Assembly: GCA_945873125.1 (NCBI GenBank)
Contig: CAMCBV010000023.1
Location: 1-48,077, forward strand
From: Prosthecobacter debontii
Lineage (GTDB): Bacteria > Verrucomicrobiota > Verrucomicrobiia > Verrucomicrobiales > Akkermansiaceae
DNA: 48,077 nt
Direction: 5' to 3'
Under the pieces are notes generated by a model. The model did not search any database. It was not told the DNA's origin and worked only from the letters and a program-made list of their open reading frames with translations. Below, one piece after another: positions 1-8,999 of this stretch (its first letter is position 1; each line of letters begins with the position of its first letter). Position numbers and translations under genes: made by a program.

Positions 1-65
1 GGAATGAGATTGAGAATCTGCTTGAGGACGGTTACGTTGGCGCGGGTTGGTGTTTTGTTGTTCAT
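1..65 (-). CDS. IS4-like transposase, N-terminal fragment (cut by window edge)
   Basis: Only the first 21 codons lie in the window. They start with ATG at 65-63 on the minus strand, just after a GGCAGGGG purine run, and read MNNKTPTRANVTVLKQILNL. This resembles my memory of the start of IS4-family (DUF4372-type) transposases found in Verrucomicrobia, which begin with a TPTRANxTVLKQI-like segment before the DDE core. The catalytic domain is outside the window, so identity rests on the N-terminus alone. The gene reads away from the broken Verru_Chthon-like gene, as expected if an IS landed in that gene. Confidence 0.55.
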   Translation of the reverse strand, partial: MNNKTPTRANVTVLKQILNLI

Positions 66-122
66 TTACCCCTGCCGAGTGGCAGGTTTTATAATAAAAC
101 ACCAGCCTACTACCCTCAAAAT
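1..122 (-). mobile_element. Terminal part of an insertion sequence; exact end uncertain
   Basis: The stretch between the transposase start and the stop of the disrupted gene has no coding continuity with that gene. It holds two perfect small palindromes: CCTGCC-GAGT-GGCAGG at 71-86 and GTTTTAT-A-ATAAAAC at 86-100. The outer boundary probably lies near 115-122, reading GGGTAGTAGG inward on the minus strand, but a target duplication cannot be identified with only one end visible. The 71-86 hairpin overlaps the ribosome-binding region of the transposase and could limit its translation; this is an inference. Confidence 0.5.
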
Positions 123-1137
123 TCAGTCGTCCTGTGGGACGGCTGTGAACTCATTACCTACTTCTTCCAGTTTGATCGGACGCTCCAAAAGAACGGAAAG
201 GTCGCGTTTCAAACCACCTTCTCTAACATCTGCTAGAATGCTATAAGAAAAAGGTGTAGCGTCGAAGAAGTTTTTTTTTGCCGGGCGATCTTTGGCACCG
301 TCGACAAGATCGAGCGTAGCAAGAGAGGGAAGTGCTTCATATTGAGAATCATCCATGACATCTTCTAGGCCCCTGATAGTCTTGGTTCCCATGGAGGCTG
401 GAGATTGCAAACGGTAGATTTTTTCTGCTGATGTTAGAGCAGGATCACCAGGCTTAGGCAGGTAAGAATCATCCATGATGCGTGCTTTTTGGCTTTCATC
501 ACCAATCCACCAACTATAACGACCCGTTACTTCCGAGGTGCCTTTGTCTTTAACGTCTAAAATGCGCGCAGCGACATAGTCGGAGCTTTTATCCGGGCTT
601 GTCCCAAGTGAGCCTTCGGCCACAAGAAAAATGGCATCGTGATCCGGACCCGGCAAGGGTGACGCGCGCAGAGATAAACTTCTAGGAGTATCGATGTTGG
701 ACATTTCATTCTCGTTGAGAGAAACGAGCCATTTGCGAAAGTAATCCGATCGATTTGGCAGATAGGTCGGAGCCATTTCATCTGTAATCCCCGATATGGT
801 GCTATGTTGACTAGCTTCACCCACTCCAGCTCTCCATGAGTCCCAAACACCTAGCCAATGCGAGTGAGATACCGTGGACTCATCGAGGATTGCGCTATTT
901 GCTGAAATCCGTTGATCGAGCCCCATTTGTTTTTGGAGTTCACCAATCGCAATCATCAGAGCCATACGAGCATTGGTGCGAGCGCGGGCATGCGCGGAAT
1001 CTTGATTGCCCGTACGTATCGTAACAACAGAGAGGCTTAGAGTGCCCACCGTGATGATAGCAAGAAGCACCATCAGCAGGATGGTCGCACGCGCCAAAGC
1101 CACGGCTTTTTCGTGCAAGGATTGGGGTATTTTTCAC
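123..1137 (-). pseudogene. Verru_Chthon cassette protein A-like gene, frameshifted and 3'-truncated
   Basis: The long frame (stop at 123) shows a hydrophobic segment, TILLMVLLAIITVGTLSLS, followed by ARTNARMALMIAIGELQKQ and MGLDQRISA. This is the typical start of Verru_Chthon cassette protein A, a pilin-like exported protein usually about 1000 residues or more. That frame has only a TTG start at 1118. The proper leader, MKNTPILARKSRGF with a type IV prepilin-like K-S-R-G-F site, is in another frame starting with GTG at 1137-1135. The two frames join near 1090-1098, where one extra base in TTTGGCGCG would explain the break. At the other end the protein stops after about 330 residues, exactly where IS-like sequence begins. 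Both the frameshift (or a sequencing error) and the truncation suggest a dead gene. The rest of the cassette would lie beyond the IS. Confidence 0.6.
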
Positions 1138-1212
1138 GCGAATTTTGATTCGTTAAATCTCACTCGATAAGTCATTACACCGTGCATACCTAAATTCTAG
1201 TATTTGAGGAAG

Positions 1213-1239
1213 TATAAATTTTAAACTTCAAACTACAAG
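1213..1239 (-). repeat. TTTRARR heptamer tract
   Basis: Read on the minus strand this is CTTGTAGTTTGAAG followed by TTTAAAATTTATA, an AT-rich tract with a seven-base rhythm (TTTGAAG, TTTAAAA). It lies 76-102 bases upstream of the GTG start of the broken pilin-like gene, in the same orientation relative to the gene as four other copies in the window. Confidence 0.5.
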
Positions 1240-1303
1240 GATGAGGTGCACATGCATGATTTTAGAAGGCTGGTAAGAGAAGGCCTGCCTAAGATGATGG
1301 TTT

Positions 1304-4300
1304 TCAGCGCTCTAGGATCACCGAGCCAGTTCGGAATGCACCGACTTTCCCAGTCACTGGAATTTTGACCAGACCTGCTGCGACGGAGGGAGTTTCTTCA
1401 TCCGCAGGAAAGATCACTCCACTAGCTGATAAGGTGCCTGCAAGGATATCACCGACAGGAGATTTTACAGAAAGCATACCGGTGAAGCTGCCAATCTTCG
1501 TATTGATTGCCCCCAGCCATGGGGCCATCACCCTGCCGGGGATCGGTTGGGCGATCAATTTGTAAGATGCGTCCATCACAAAAGTTGATGGCAAGGCAAA
1601 CGTGTTATCAAGATCTGCCAATCCTGCCCCATCAAATTCAATTTTAGGAAAGGCTTGGCTGACCAACCCGAGGTTTTGAGCCAGCATGGGAGCGCTGGTA
1701 GGAACGGCATAAGCTTTGATCAACACTTCGGCAGGGATTGCAGCAAAACCTGCGGGATAAGATAACTCGTTGGCATCCGCCACACGATACCAACTCAAGT
1801 GGCTATCGTTTTTGGTAAGACTCGTGCTTGGAATGACTCCCGTATCATTGAATGAAAGAACGCCGGCGATTTTGGATGATTTGTTGAGGTACGGCTTGAG
1901 CCACATGATGGCCTGACCTGTCGCCCCAAGTCTCAGACTGGCTTTGACCAATTTGGCATCGCCCAGTTGACCCGTTAAGGTGATGGTTCCTTTGTTAGAA
2001 AGCATGCCCGTCGCCCATCCCATTCCGGCAGGAACCGCAATTCCATCGTGCGTGCCGTGGTCAATCAACATGGTATAGGAGCGCGTTAAGGTCGGAAGTT
2101 CCGTGCCACGTGCGAGGCGGAAGCCGCTCAATTCACCGATGCTACAAGAGCCTTCGAGCTCGGCTTTGTCGCCGTCCGCCTCGAGGGCAATCTGAAGTGA
2201 AGGCTGAGTCGTAGATGCGGGGAAATTTATGGTAAAACTTGCCTTATTTTCTCCTGGACTGAGTTTGAAAGTGACAAGGCTAGTGCGGGGCTTGTTCGGG
2301 CCGATGAGGTCGAGGCTGGCAGAGCAAATTCCTGGCGCAGTAAAAGTCGTCGTTAGCAAACCTTGTGGAACGTCATCCGAATCATAGATCAGGGCCTGCC
2401 ATGTGCCGGTGAGTCCCACGGGGTAGGCTGTCACTGGCAGCACCAGAGGGATACTACGGACCATGGTCGTGCCGTTGAGAACCTGGATCGTCAAGCTGCT
2501 GGTCAGCGGCTTGCTGGTAAGTTTGCCCTCGATGATTCCGGTGAGAGGATTGAAAACCAGCCCGGTTGGAAGTTTGCCTAACAGCTTGTAAGTGCCTTGA
2601 AAGCCAAGTTTTTGCAACTCGAGACGGATGCGGTCGCCGATCCTCGGCGTAAAAGCATCGGTGTCGCCCTTGTAGATAAATTCATAGGTGTCGCTCAAGC
2701 CATTACCGTTGGAGTCGGTTAGGAGTGGGTGAGTTCCGATTTCATTCACCTCACGACCGTTTAAGATGCCATCGCTATCCGTATCCTCGAAGGAGTCACT
2801 CAAGCCATTGGCATTGCTATCCACCAAAAGTGGATTGGTTTGAGTGATGTTAATTTCATCAGCGTCTCTCAATCCGTCACCATCCGTGTCGGCTTTGTTT
2901 GGATCGGTGAGATGGACGACCCGTTCTTGGTAATTGTTCAGGCCGTCAGCATCAGTGTCGCCGGAGTCTTGAACGAAAGAGGCTCCCACTGTTTTATCGG
3001 AGTTCATCAAGACAGTCGTTGGATTGTTAGATCCCGAGGCGTCACCTGTCCAGGAGCTGAAGAGATAACCAGGCTGGGGGATGGCTGTTAGTGTGGCGTT
3101 TGTGCCGCTGACATACTTGCCATCTATTGTTATGCCATTGATATCGCCGTTTATCAAACTGGCTAAAACGAGAGAAAAATACGAAAGCTCGTAACTCGCG
3201 AGCGCGAGGCTGTGTGAATCACCTGGCGAGACAGCCACAACCGTCTTACCTGACAAGACTCCACTCTGGTTGATCAGCACGGGGATGTTGTTTTCTTTAT
3301 TGCTGCCGTCACCAAGCTGACCAGACCCATTCGCTCCCCAAGTAGCCAAGGTGCCGTCGGAGCATAGAGCGAGGCTATGCTCATCACCTGCTGAAATCGC
3401 CACAATCGTCTTGCCCGCCAAGATCCCACCTTGGTTCACCCGCACGGGGATCTTGCTCTCGGTGGTGGCGCTGCCATCCCCAAGTTGGCCAGATCGATTG
3501 TAACCCCATGTCGCCAGGGTGCCATCGGAGCATAGAGCGAGGCTGTGGTAACTGCCCGCCGCGACAGCCACAACCGTCTTACCCGCCAAGACTCCACTCT
3601 GGTTCACCCGTACGGGGACGCTGCTCTCGGTGGTGGTGCCGTCCCCAAGTTGGCCATAAAAATTGTAACCCCATGTTGCCAACGTGCCGTCGGAGCACAG
3701 TGCGAGGCTATGGGAATCGCCTGTTGAGACAGCTATAACCGTCTTGCCCGCGAGGACTCCGCTCTGGTTTACCCTGACGGGTATGCTGCTTTCCGTGGTA
3801 GTGCCATTTCCAAGTTGGCCAGACCAATTCAATCCCCAAGCCGACATTGTCCCGTCCGAGCAAAGTATGAGGCTGTGGGATGCTCCTGCCGAGGCAGCCA
3901 CAACCGTCTTGTCCGCCAAGAAGCCATTCTGGTTCACCCGCACGGGGATACTGCTTGCGGTGGTGGTGCCGTCACCAAGTTGACTAAATCTATTCGCTCC
4001 CCAAGTTGCTATGGTGCCGTCGGCGCATAGCGCGAGACTGTGTTCATCACCTGCTGAGATCGCCACAATCGTCTTGCCCGTCAAGACCCCACTCTGGTTG
4101 ACCCGCACAGGCACGCTGCTTTCCGTGGTAGTGCCATCCCCAAGTTGGCCAGACCCATTGTAACCCCATGTTGCCAAGGTGCCGTCGGAGCAGAGTGCGA
4201 GGCTGTGGGAATAGCCCGTCGAGATAGCTAAGACCGACTTATCCGTTAGGACTCCACCCTGATCAACGAGCACAGGGACATTGCTTTTGGTGGTGGTGCC

Positions 4301-4690
4301 GTCACCAAGTTGGCCATTATCATTCTCTCCCCAGGCTGCCAGAGTTTGACGAGCCCATTGCAGGACAAGATCGTTTCCTGATCCTCCATAGTAGTTGGCT
4401 ACAAAGCTATAGGATTTTCCCTCATAGGTCAAATCCACCACCTGTCCTTGCGCCAGATTGGAGAATTGGCCGCTGATGAAGGATAATCCCGTGTTGTTGA
4501 CGACCGTCAAATGGGTGCCAGTGGTTGGGGCGTAACTGAGGGATAAGTCGAGCTCTTTTCCGTTGGCAGAATAAGAGGCCGCGGTGAATGGAACCGTGGA
4601 AGAGGTGGTGAAGTCGGCATTTACGGTCTCGGCAGAGCTCACATGCAGGAACCCGCAGAAACAGAACAGGAGGGAAGCGAAGAACTTCAT
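1304..4690 (-). CDS. Large secreted RCC1-repeat / thrombospondin-3-repeat surface protein
   Basis: A 1128-residue protein with a signal peptide (about residues 1-20, ending VSSA). Domains in order: a beta domain ending YGGSGNDLVLQWA (about 21-113); seven RCC1-type repeats of about 54 residues with the cores AxWGxNxxGQLGDGTTT and HSLALCSDGTLATWG (about 117-495), predicted to form a beta-propeller; an InlB-like B-repeat with GYLFSSWTGDASG (about 505-575); Ca-binding thrombospondin type 3 / EF-hand-like repeats (DTDADGLNNYQE, DTDGDGLRDADE, DSNGNGLSDTYE; about 576-690); a putative Ig fold with LPTGLVFNPLTGIIEGKL; and a long beta-rich C-terminus ending GAFRTGSVILER. It probably acts outside the cell or on the surface; its ligand is unknown. 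It is co-oriented with the pilin-like pseudogene. No sorting tag is obvious at the C-terminus. Confidence 0.85.
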   Translation of the reverse strand: MKFFASLLFCFCGFLHVSSAETVNADFTTSSTVPFTAASYSANGKELDLSLSYAPTTGTHLTVVNNTGLSFISGQFSNLAQGQVVDLTYEGKSYSFVANYYGGSGNDLVLQWARQTLAAWGENDNGQLGDGTTTKSNVPVLVDQGGVLTDKSVLAISTGYSHSLALCSDGTLATWGYNGSGQLGDGTTTESSVPVRVNQSGVLTGKTIVAISAGDEHSLALCADGTIATWGANRFSQLGDGTTTASSIPVRVNQNGFLADKTVVAASAGASHSLILCSDGTMSAWGLNWSGQLGNGTTTESSIPVRVNQSGVLAGKTVIAVSTGDSHSLALCSDGTLATWGYNFYGQLGDGTTTESSVPVRVNQSGVLAGKTVVAVAAGSYHSLALCSDGTLATWGYNRSGQLGDGSATTESKIPVRVNQGGILAGKTIVAISAGDEHSLALCSDGTLATWGANGSGQLGDGSNKENNIPVLINQSGVLSGKTVVAVSPGDSHSLALASYELSYFSLVLASLINGDINGITIDGKYVSGTNATLTAIPQPGYLFSSWTGDASGSNNPTTVLMNSDKTVGASFVQDSGDTDADGLNNYQERVVHLTDPNKADTDGDGLRDADEINITQTNPLLVDSNANGLSDSFEDTDSDGILNGREVNEIGTHPLLTDSNGNGLSDTYEFIYKGDTDAFTPRIGDRIRLELQKLGFQGTYKLLGKLPTGLVFNPLTGIIEGKLTSKPLTSSLTIQVLNGTTMVRSIPLVLPVTAYPVGLTGTWQALIYDSDDVPQGLLTTTFTAPGICSASLDLIGPNKPRTSLVTFKLSPGENKASFTINFPASTTQPSLQIALEADGDKAELEGSCSIGELSGFRLARGTELPTLTRSYTMLIDHGTHDGIAVPAGMGWATGMLSNKGTITLTGQLGDAKLVKASLRLGATGQAIMWLKPYLNKSSKIAGVLSFNDTGVIPSTSLTKNDSHLSWYRVADANELSYPAGFAAIPAEVLIKAYAVPTSAPMLAQNLGLVSQAFPKIEFDGAGLADLDNTFALPSTFVMDASYKLIAQPIPGRVMAPWLGAINTKIGSFTGMLSVKSPVGDILAGTLSASGVIFPADEETPSVAAGLVKIPVTGKVGAFRTGSVILER
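3208..4342 (-). repeat. Seven tandem RCC1 units, about 162 bp each
   Basis: The RCC1 region is a run of about 162-base units conserved at DNA level as well as in protein; segments such as GTGCCGTCGGAGCA and CTTGCCCGCCAAGA recur nearly unchanged. Variation is concentrated in the residues after AxWGxN (DN, GS, RF, WS, FY, RS, GS). High nucleotide identity between neighbouring units suggests recent duplication or gene conversion, so repeat number may differ between strains. Confidence 0.75.
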
Positions 4691-5014
4691 GGACGATACG
4701 CTAGAGATATTTTGGAAACCACTAAGGCATGTTTACAGTTGTGACAAGGCAGCCAAGTGACGAGAGTTGATTCTAGCATGGATGTTTGCATTGGCTAGAT
4801 TTCAATCTGATGGCTGAAACTTTCTTGCAGAATACGCCATGCCCGCAGGGTCATTGGGTGGTTTTGTAATATAATCAAGACCGCTTTGCCCATATTTCTC
4901 TCGGAGCGATCCTGTGCGCTGAAGGATGCACGAGGTTTTGTTTGGCGTTGAAGAAATCCCCTCTGACATTTCTGAAGTTGTCGAGTCGCCGGTTGAGGGT
5001 CATGCTATTGGCAG
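4691..5014. other. Intergenic region between divergent genes, no recognisable feature
   Basis: This 324-base gap separates the minus-strand RCC1 gene from the plus-strand aminotransferase, so it should carry promoters for both. I see no recognisable conserved gene, strong hairpin or clear -35/-10 pair. Short open frames starting near 4926-4942 have no family features and overlap the aminotransferase start. Confidence 0.5.
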
Positions 5015-6382
5015 ATGTTACCGCAAATTTTCACGAATGTGCCCGGGGAGAAGTCGTTGGACTGGGGGCGTCGTTTGGGGAAGGTGGAGTGTCGGAACAC
5101 GACATTTCTTGGGACGGACTGGCCCATTTTTTGGGAACGAGCGGAAGGCGTGAATGTTTGGGATGTGGATGGTAATCGGTTTCTCGATATGACCAGTGGG
5201 TTCGGAGTGGCGGGGTTGGGTTATGGATTTACCGCAGAGGCCTTGAGGCGGCAGAGTGATGTGTTGCTGCATGCGATGGGCGATGTCCATCCGGCACGTG
5301 TGAAAGTGGAGTTGTGTGAGGCACTTTCAGAAATTACCTATGAGCGGTGGGAGGGAAAGAAAGGGAAATGTTTGTTTGGGAATTCTGGATTCGAGGCGGT
5401 CGAGGCGGCGTTGAAGACCGCGGTTCTGGCGACGGGGCGGACCGGGATTTTATCGTTTGAGGGAGGTTATCATGGTTTGGGTTACGGGGCGTTGTTGGGT
5501 CAGGGAATCGGTTGGTTCCGGGAGCCGTTTGAGGGGCAGATCGCGAAAGTGACTCAGAGATTGAAATTTCCGAGAGATTCTGCGGGTTTGGAAATTTTTC
5601 GTGAGGAGTTGGGTCGGTTGGATGGCAGCAAGATCGGTGCGGTTTTGGTGGAACCCATCCAGGGTCGGGGAGGGATTGTAGTTCCTCCGGAAGGGTTTCT
5701 TGCTCAACTCAGGGCGTGGTGTGATGCAGTGGGAGCGGTGTTGATTTTTGATGAGATTTACACGGGTTTTTGGCGGACAGGGAGAATGTTTGCTTGTGAT
5801 TGGGAGGGTGGGGGGAGACAGAATGATGAAGATGCGCGACTGGAGTCACGCGGTCCATCTGGGGGAAATCAAGCGCGACTGGAGTCACGCGGTCCGGTGG
5901 TGGTGCCGGATCTGATTTGTTTGGGCAAAGCTTTGAGCGGTGGATTTCCAATTTCGGTTTGTGTGGGTCGGGCGGAGGTGATGGATGCCTGGCCGGAGAG
6001 TGGCGGAGAGGCCTTGCATACCAGTACCTTTTTGGGAAATCCCATGGGCTGTGCGATGTCCTTGGAAGCGATCCGGCGGTATCGTGCGCCGGAGATGGAG
6101 GGTCTGGTGCGCAAGGTGTCGGATCATTTGGAAACGAGACTAAGAAAATTGGAGAGTTTGGGTTGTGTTAGAGAGGTTAGAGGCAAGGGCCTGATGATGG
6201 GAGTGCAGTTTGACAGCGGTGAGCGAGTGCTTGAATTGGTGAAAGCGATGCTAAGGGCAGGCGTGATCGCGCTTCCAGATGGACCGAAGGGGGATGTGCT
6301 GGCGCTGACTCCATCGCTGGGAATCTCTGGCGAGGAAATTGATTTTTCCATCGATTTGATTCATTCCCTGCTGGTTTTTTGA
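5015..6382 (+). CDS. Class III PLP-dependent aminotransferase with an in-frame insertion
   Basis: A 455-residue fold type I, class III aminotransferase (acetylornithine / 4-aminobutyrate / glutamate-1-semialdehyde group). Visible features: the early WDVDGNRFLDMTSGFG segment (about 49-64), the phosphate-loop region FGNSGFEAVEAALKTA (121-136), GGYHG (150-154), FDEIYTGFWRTG with the cofactor-binding Asp246, and the Schiff-base Lys305 in LICLGKALSGGFPIS. The family's usual motifs are all present, so it should transfer an amino group between an amine or amino acid and a keto acid; the substrate cannot be told. Between ACDWEG and VVPDL the protein has about 28 extra residues containing ARLESRGP twice, encoded by a repeated palindrome. 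The ATG at 5015 is chosen because homology-like sequence begins soon after; no strong ribosome-binding site is seen. Confidence 0.85.
   Translation: MLPQIFTNVPGEKSLDWGRRLGKVECRNTTFLGTDWPIFWERAEGVNVWDVDGNRFLDMTSGFGVAGLGYGFTAEALRRQSDVLLHAMGDVHPARVKVELCEALSEITYERWEGKKGKCLFGNSGFEAVEAALKTAVLATGRTGILSFEGGYHGLGYGALLGQGIGWFREPFEGQIAKVTQRLKFPRDSAGLEIFREELGRLDGSKIGAVLVEPIQGRGGIVVPPEGFLAQLRAWCDAVGAVLIFDEIYTGFWRTGRMFACDWEGGGRQNDEDARLESRGPSGGNQARLESRGPVVVPDLICLGKALSGGFPISVCVGRAEVMDAWPESGGEALHTSTFLGNPMGCAMSLEAIRRYRAPEMEGLVRKVSDHLETRLRKLESLGCVREVRGKGLMMGVQFDSGERVLELVKAMLRAGVIALPDGPKGDVLALTPSLGISGEEIDFSIDLIHSLLVF
5834..5895 (+). repeat. Two copies of a REP-like palindrome inserted in frame in the aminotransferase gene
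   Basis: The 23-base unit GCGCGACTGGAGTCACG plus CGGTCC occurs at 5834-5856 and again, identical, at 5873-5895. Each holds the imperfect inverted repeat GCGCGACT-GG-AGTCACGC. The copies are offset by 39 bases, a multiple of three, so the reading frame survives and both encode ARLESRGP. The sequence interrupts an otherwise conserved region of the enzyme, shortly before the catalytic lysine. It resembles in style the palindromic elements known to insert in frame in Rickettsia genes. Confidence 0.8.
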
Positions 6383-6458
6383 CCCATGTTTGGTATCGCA
6401 CCTTGCTCTTACCACGAGTCTCGGCTAGCAAATATGAAATCCTTTTCCGCCGATCCCC

Positions 6459-8666
6459 TTGTTAATTTTTAATCCGACAACAATCACCCTCTGGATTGGC
6501 ATGCTTGTGCTGATCGGGGTAGCTTGGCTGTGCGTCCTTTCTTGGAGGCGCAGTGCGCACCGCGGTCGCACTGCTGTGCTGGAAAGTTTAAGATTTATCA
6601 TCACGCTTTTGGTGGTGATGCTCCTGTGGCAACCGGAGTGGCGCACGGTGTTGAACCCGACGAGTAAGCCGAAAATTGCGATCTTGTGGGATGATTCCCG
6701 CTCGATGAATACTTTGGATGCGGCGCTTCCTGCAGAGATTGCCGAGGAAGGAAAAGCCGGAACTATTGTTTCGCGTGCGGACTGGGTGAAGAGAGTTTTG
6801 GATTCCGCACTGTGGGAGCCATTGCGTATGGGCGGCGCGAATGATCTTTCTATCCGGTCCTTCGCCACGCCGGCGAAGGAGGGGCTATCCGGCAGCGATC
6901 TGAATGCCCCGCTTTCCGAACTTCTGGAAAATGAAAATAATCTGCGGGCTGTGGTGATGTTGAGCGATGGCGATTTTAACATGGGGCCTCCTCCTGTGGC
7001 TGCAGCCCAGAAATACCGTATTCGCGGGGTTCCTGTTTTCACCATCCCGGTTGGTAGCGGCAAACGTCTGCCAGATTTGGATTTGCTGACGGTAACCGCA
7101 CCGACTTATGGGATTGTTGGGGAAAACGTGCAGATCCCTTTTACGATTCGGTCCTCACTCGATCGGCAAGTCCGGACCATTGTCCGCCTGCGCGATGAAT
7201 CGGGTCGGGAGCGCACAAAGAACATCATCCTTGCGCCGAATGTTGAGAACTATGATTCGATTTTATGGAAGTTGGAAAAAGAAGGTACGACCAAGCTCAC
7301 CTTGTCGATCCCAGTTGAGGACGGCGAGCTGATCGCTTCTAACAACACCCATGACTTCACCATTTCGGGAAAACCTGAGCGGATTCGGGTTCTGGTTATT
7401 GAAACGTTGCCCCGATGGGAGTATCGGTTTTTAAGAAACGCGCTTTCACGCGATCCTGGGGTGGAGCTTTCGTGTTTGCTGTTGCGTCCCGAGTTGGGTG
7501 CGGGTGATGGAGCGGATTATATTGAGAAATTTCCTGAAACCTTGGATGCGTTATCGAAGTTCGATGTGGTGATATTGGGTGATATTGGGATCGGTGAAAA
7601 CCAACTGACCGAGGAGCAGGTCAAGCAGATCCGAGGATTGGTAGAGAACCAGGCTTCAGGTGTGGTGTTTTTGCCAGGCCCCCAAGGCAATCAGATGAGT
7701 TTGACCAAATCCGCATTGTCGGATTTGTTGCCGGTGAGCTTGGACGAGAAAAATCCCGAGGGATTATCGGAAACTGTTGCGACATCCCTGAATCTGACTT
7801 CCGAGGGTCGGGCATCGTTGTTGATGATGTTGGGTGAATCAGAAGAGGAAAATCCTGAAATCTGGCGTCGTCTTCCCGGCTTCTATTGGCACGCGCCCGT
7901 GCTCCGCGCAAAGGCGGGAACCGAGGTTTTAGCGGTGCACCCGAATCGGCGCGGTGCTTACGGACCGACTCCACTCATCGTCACCAAGGCGGCTGGCAGC
8001 GGTAAAGTTTTGTTCATGGGGATCGATTCCGCCTGGCGTTGGCGTCGTGGAGTTGAGGATCTCTATCACTACCGTTTCTGGGGCCAAGTGGCCCGCTGGA
8101 TGAGTTATCAACGTAACATGGCGGCAGGTCAGCGTGTGAGAATGTTTTTCACTCCCGAGCGACCCTTGCCCGGTGCGACGGTCAACCTGAACGCAAATGC
8201 GTTCGATCCGAATGGAGCTCCTTTGAAGGAGGGTGCCGTCAGCGTGGACATCACTTCACCGGGTGGAGAAGTCCGCCGTATCGAGTTACAGAAAAACGAA
8301 TCCGATTGGGGAGCTTATTCAGGACGGTTCAAAATTGATATGCCTGGTGAGTGGAAATTACGCGCCATCACCGCCGTATCGCCCGATATTCCAACCGAGA
8401 CCAAAATCATGGTTCAGGGAGTGGATGTTGAAAAAATAGGTCAACCCGCACGCTTTGAGGTTTTGGAGGAAATCTCCAGGGTTACCAGAGCGCGCAGTGT
8501 TTTACCGCAACAACTCGCGGATTTGATTTCCGAAATCGATGCCTTGCCGGAGCCAAAACCCTTAGAAAACCGGATACCGCTATGGTCACATTGGGCGACA
8601 TTGGTGGTGCTGGTCACCTTGCTCGGCCTGTTTTGGGCGGGTCGGAAATTGAATGGAGCGTTCTGA
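6459..8666 (+). CDS. Membrane protein with VWA domain and glutamine amidotransferase-like region
   Basis: A 735-residue protein with two N-terminal membrane segments (about residues 8-28 and 44-60), a von Willebrand A-like domain whose metal site reads ILWDDSRSM (DxSxS type) and continues to VVMLSDGDFNMGPPP, a beta-sandwich region, a class I glutamine amidotransferase-like alpha/beta region (IRVLVIETLPRWEYRFL to FDVVILGDIG and VVFLPGPQG), another beta domain and a C-terminal membrane helix (WATLVVLVTLLGLFWAG). This layout matches the large Bat-like or DUF1355-like membrane proteins common in Planctomycetes and Verrucomicrobia, with most of the protein in the periplasm; the role is not established. 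The start is TTG at 6459, since no in-frame ATG precedes the first helix. An out-of-frame 12-codon ORF (MKSFSADPLVNF, ATG at 6434) overlaps it and may be chance. Confidence 0.75.
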   Translation: MLIFNPTTITLWIGMLVLIGVAWLCVLSWRRSAHRGRTAVLESLRFIITLLVVMLLWQPEWRTVLNPTSKPKIAILWDDSRSMNTLDAALPAEIAEEGKAGTIVSRADWVKRVLDSALWEPLRMGGANDLSIRSFATPAKEGLSGSDLNAPLSELLENENNLRAVVMLSDGDFNMGPPPVAAAQKYRIRGVPVFTIPVGSGKRLPDLDLLTVTAPTYGIVGENVQIPFTIRSSLDRQVRTIVRLRDESGRERTKNIILAPNVENYDSILWKLEKEGTTKLTLSIPVEDGELIASNNTHDFTISGKPERIRVLVIETLPRWEYRFLRNALSRDPGVELSCLLLRPELGAGDGADYIEKFPETLDALSKFDVVILGDIGIGENQLTEEQVKQIRGLVENQASGVVFLPGPQGNQMSLTKSALSDLLPVSLDEKNPEGLSETVATSLNLTSEGRASLLMMLGESEEENPEIWRRLPGFYWHAPVLRAKAGTEVLAVHPNRRGAYGPTPLIVTKAAGSGKVLFMGIDSAWRWRRGVEDLYHYRFWGQVARWMSYQRNMAAGQRVRMFFTPERPLPGATVNLNANAFDPNGAPLKEGAVSVDITSPGGEVRRIELQKNESDWGAYSGRFKIDMPGEWKLRAITAVSPDIPTETKIMVQGVDVEKIGQPARFEVLEEISRVTRARSVLPQQLADLISEIDALPEPKPLENRIPLWSHWATLVVLVTLLGLFWAGRKLNGAF

Positions 8667-8727
8667 TTTCTGGGTGAAACTCAGATCATCAAACTAGGAG
8701 GTTATCGCCTGCATAAGTAGAAAATTG

Positions 8728-8889
8728 AACCACGAATTGCTCGAATTACCCGAATTTGCAGATTTAGGTATTCCTCCTCGTTACTCTGACTTTAGAAACA
8801 TTTTCATTCGCGAAATTCGTGAAATTTGACTCCGTTTCTCTCCGTCCAAGCCATTAGGCTTCGCATTTTTTCATCCTGCTTTGTGGTTA
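8728..8889. repeat. AACCACGAA...TTTGTGGTT inverted-repeat element (decayed)
   Basis: Most of the 333-base gap before typA is filled by an element starting AACCACGAATTGC at 8728. It has an internal right-hand motif TTCGCGAAATTCGTGAAATT near 8806-8825 and closes with TTTGTGGTT at 8881-8888. The same family occurs in better condition at 37976-38069. It encodes nothing recognisable. The remaining bases up to 8999 should hold the typA promoter; I see no clear consensus there. Confidence 0.6.
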
Positions 8890-8999
8890 AAAAACTCATG
8901 AGTTGTTGATTCAAGGTAGAAAATGCTCATTCCTGCCTTGCCATTCGTGGGAAAACGCTGCATAGCCCCGCCCCTCAAAGCCTCCTAACGCCTCATTTT

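Noticed and set aside
940..1137. Separate 65-residue protein at the start of the pilin-like gene
   Set aside because: Only its first 14 residues look meaningful (the prepilin leader); the rest is out-of-frame reading of the main gene, so it is better explained by a frameshift.
3208..4342. Regular 162-base repeats that might be mistaken for a CRISPR-like array
   Set aside because: Units are coding, too long, have no unique spacers, and translate to RCC1 repeats.
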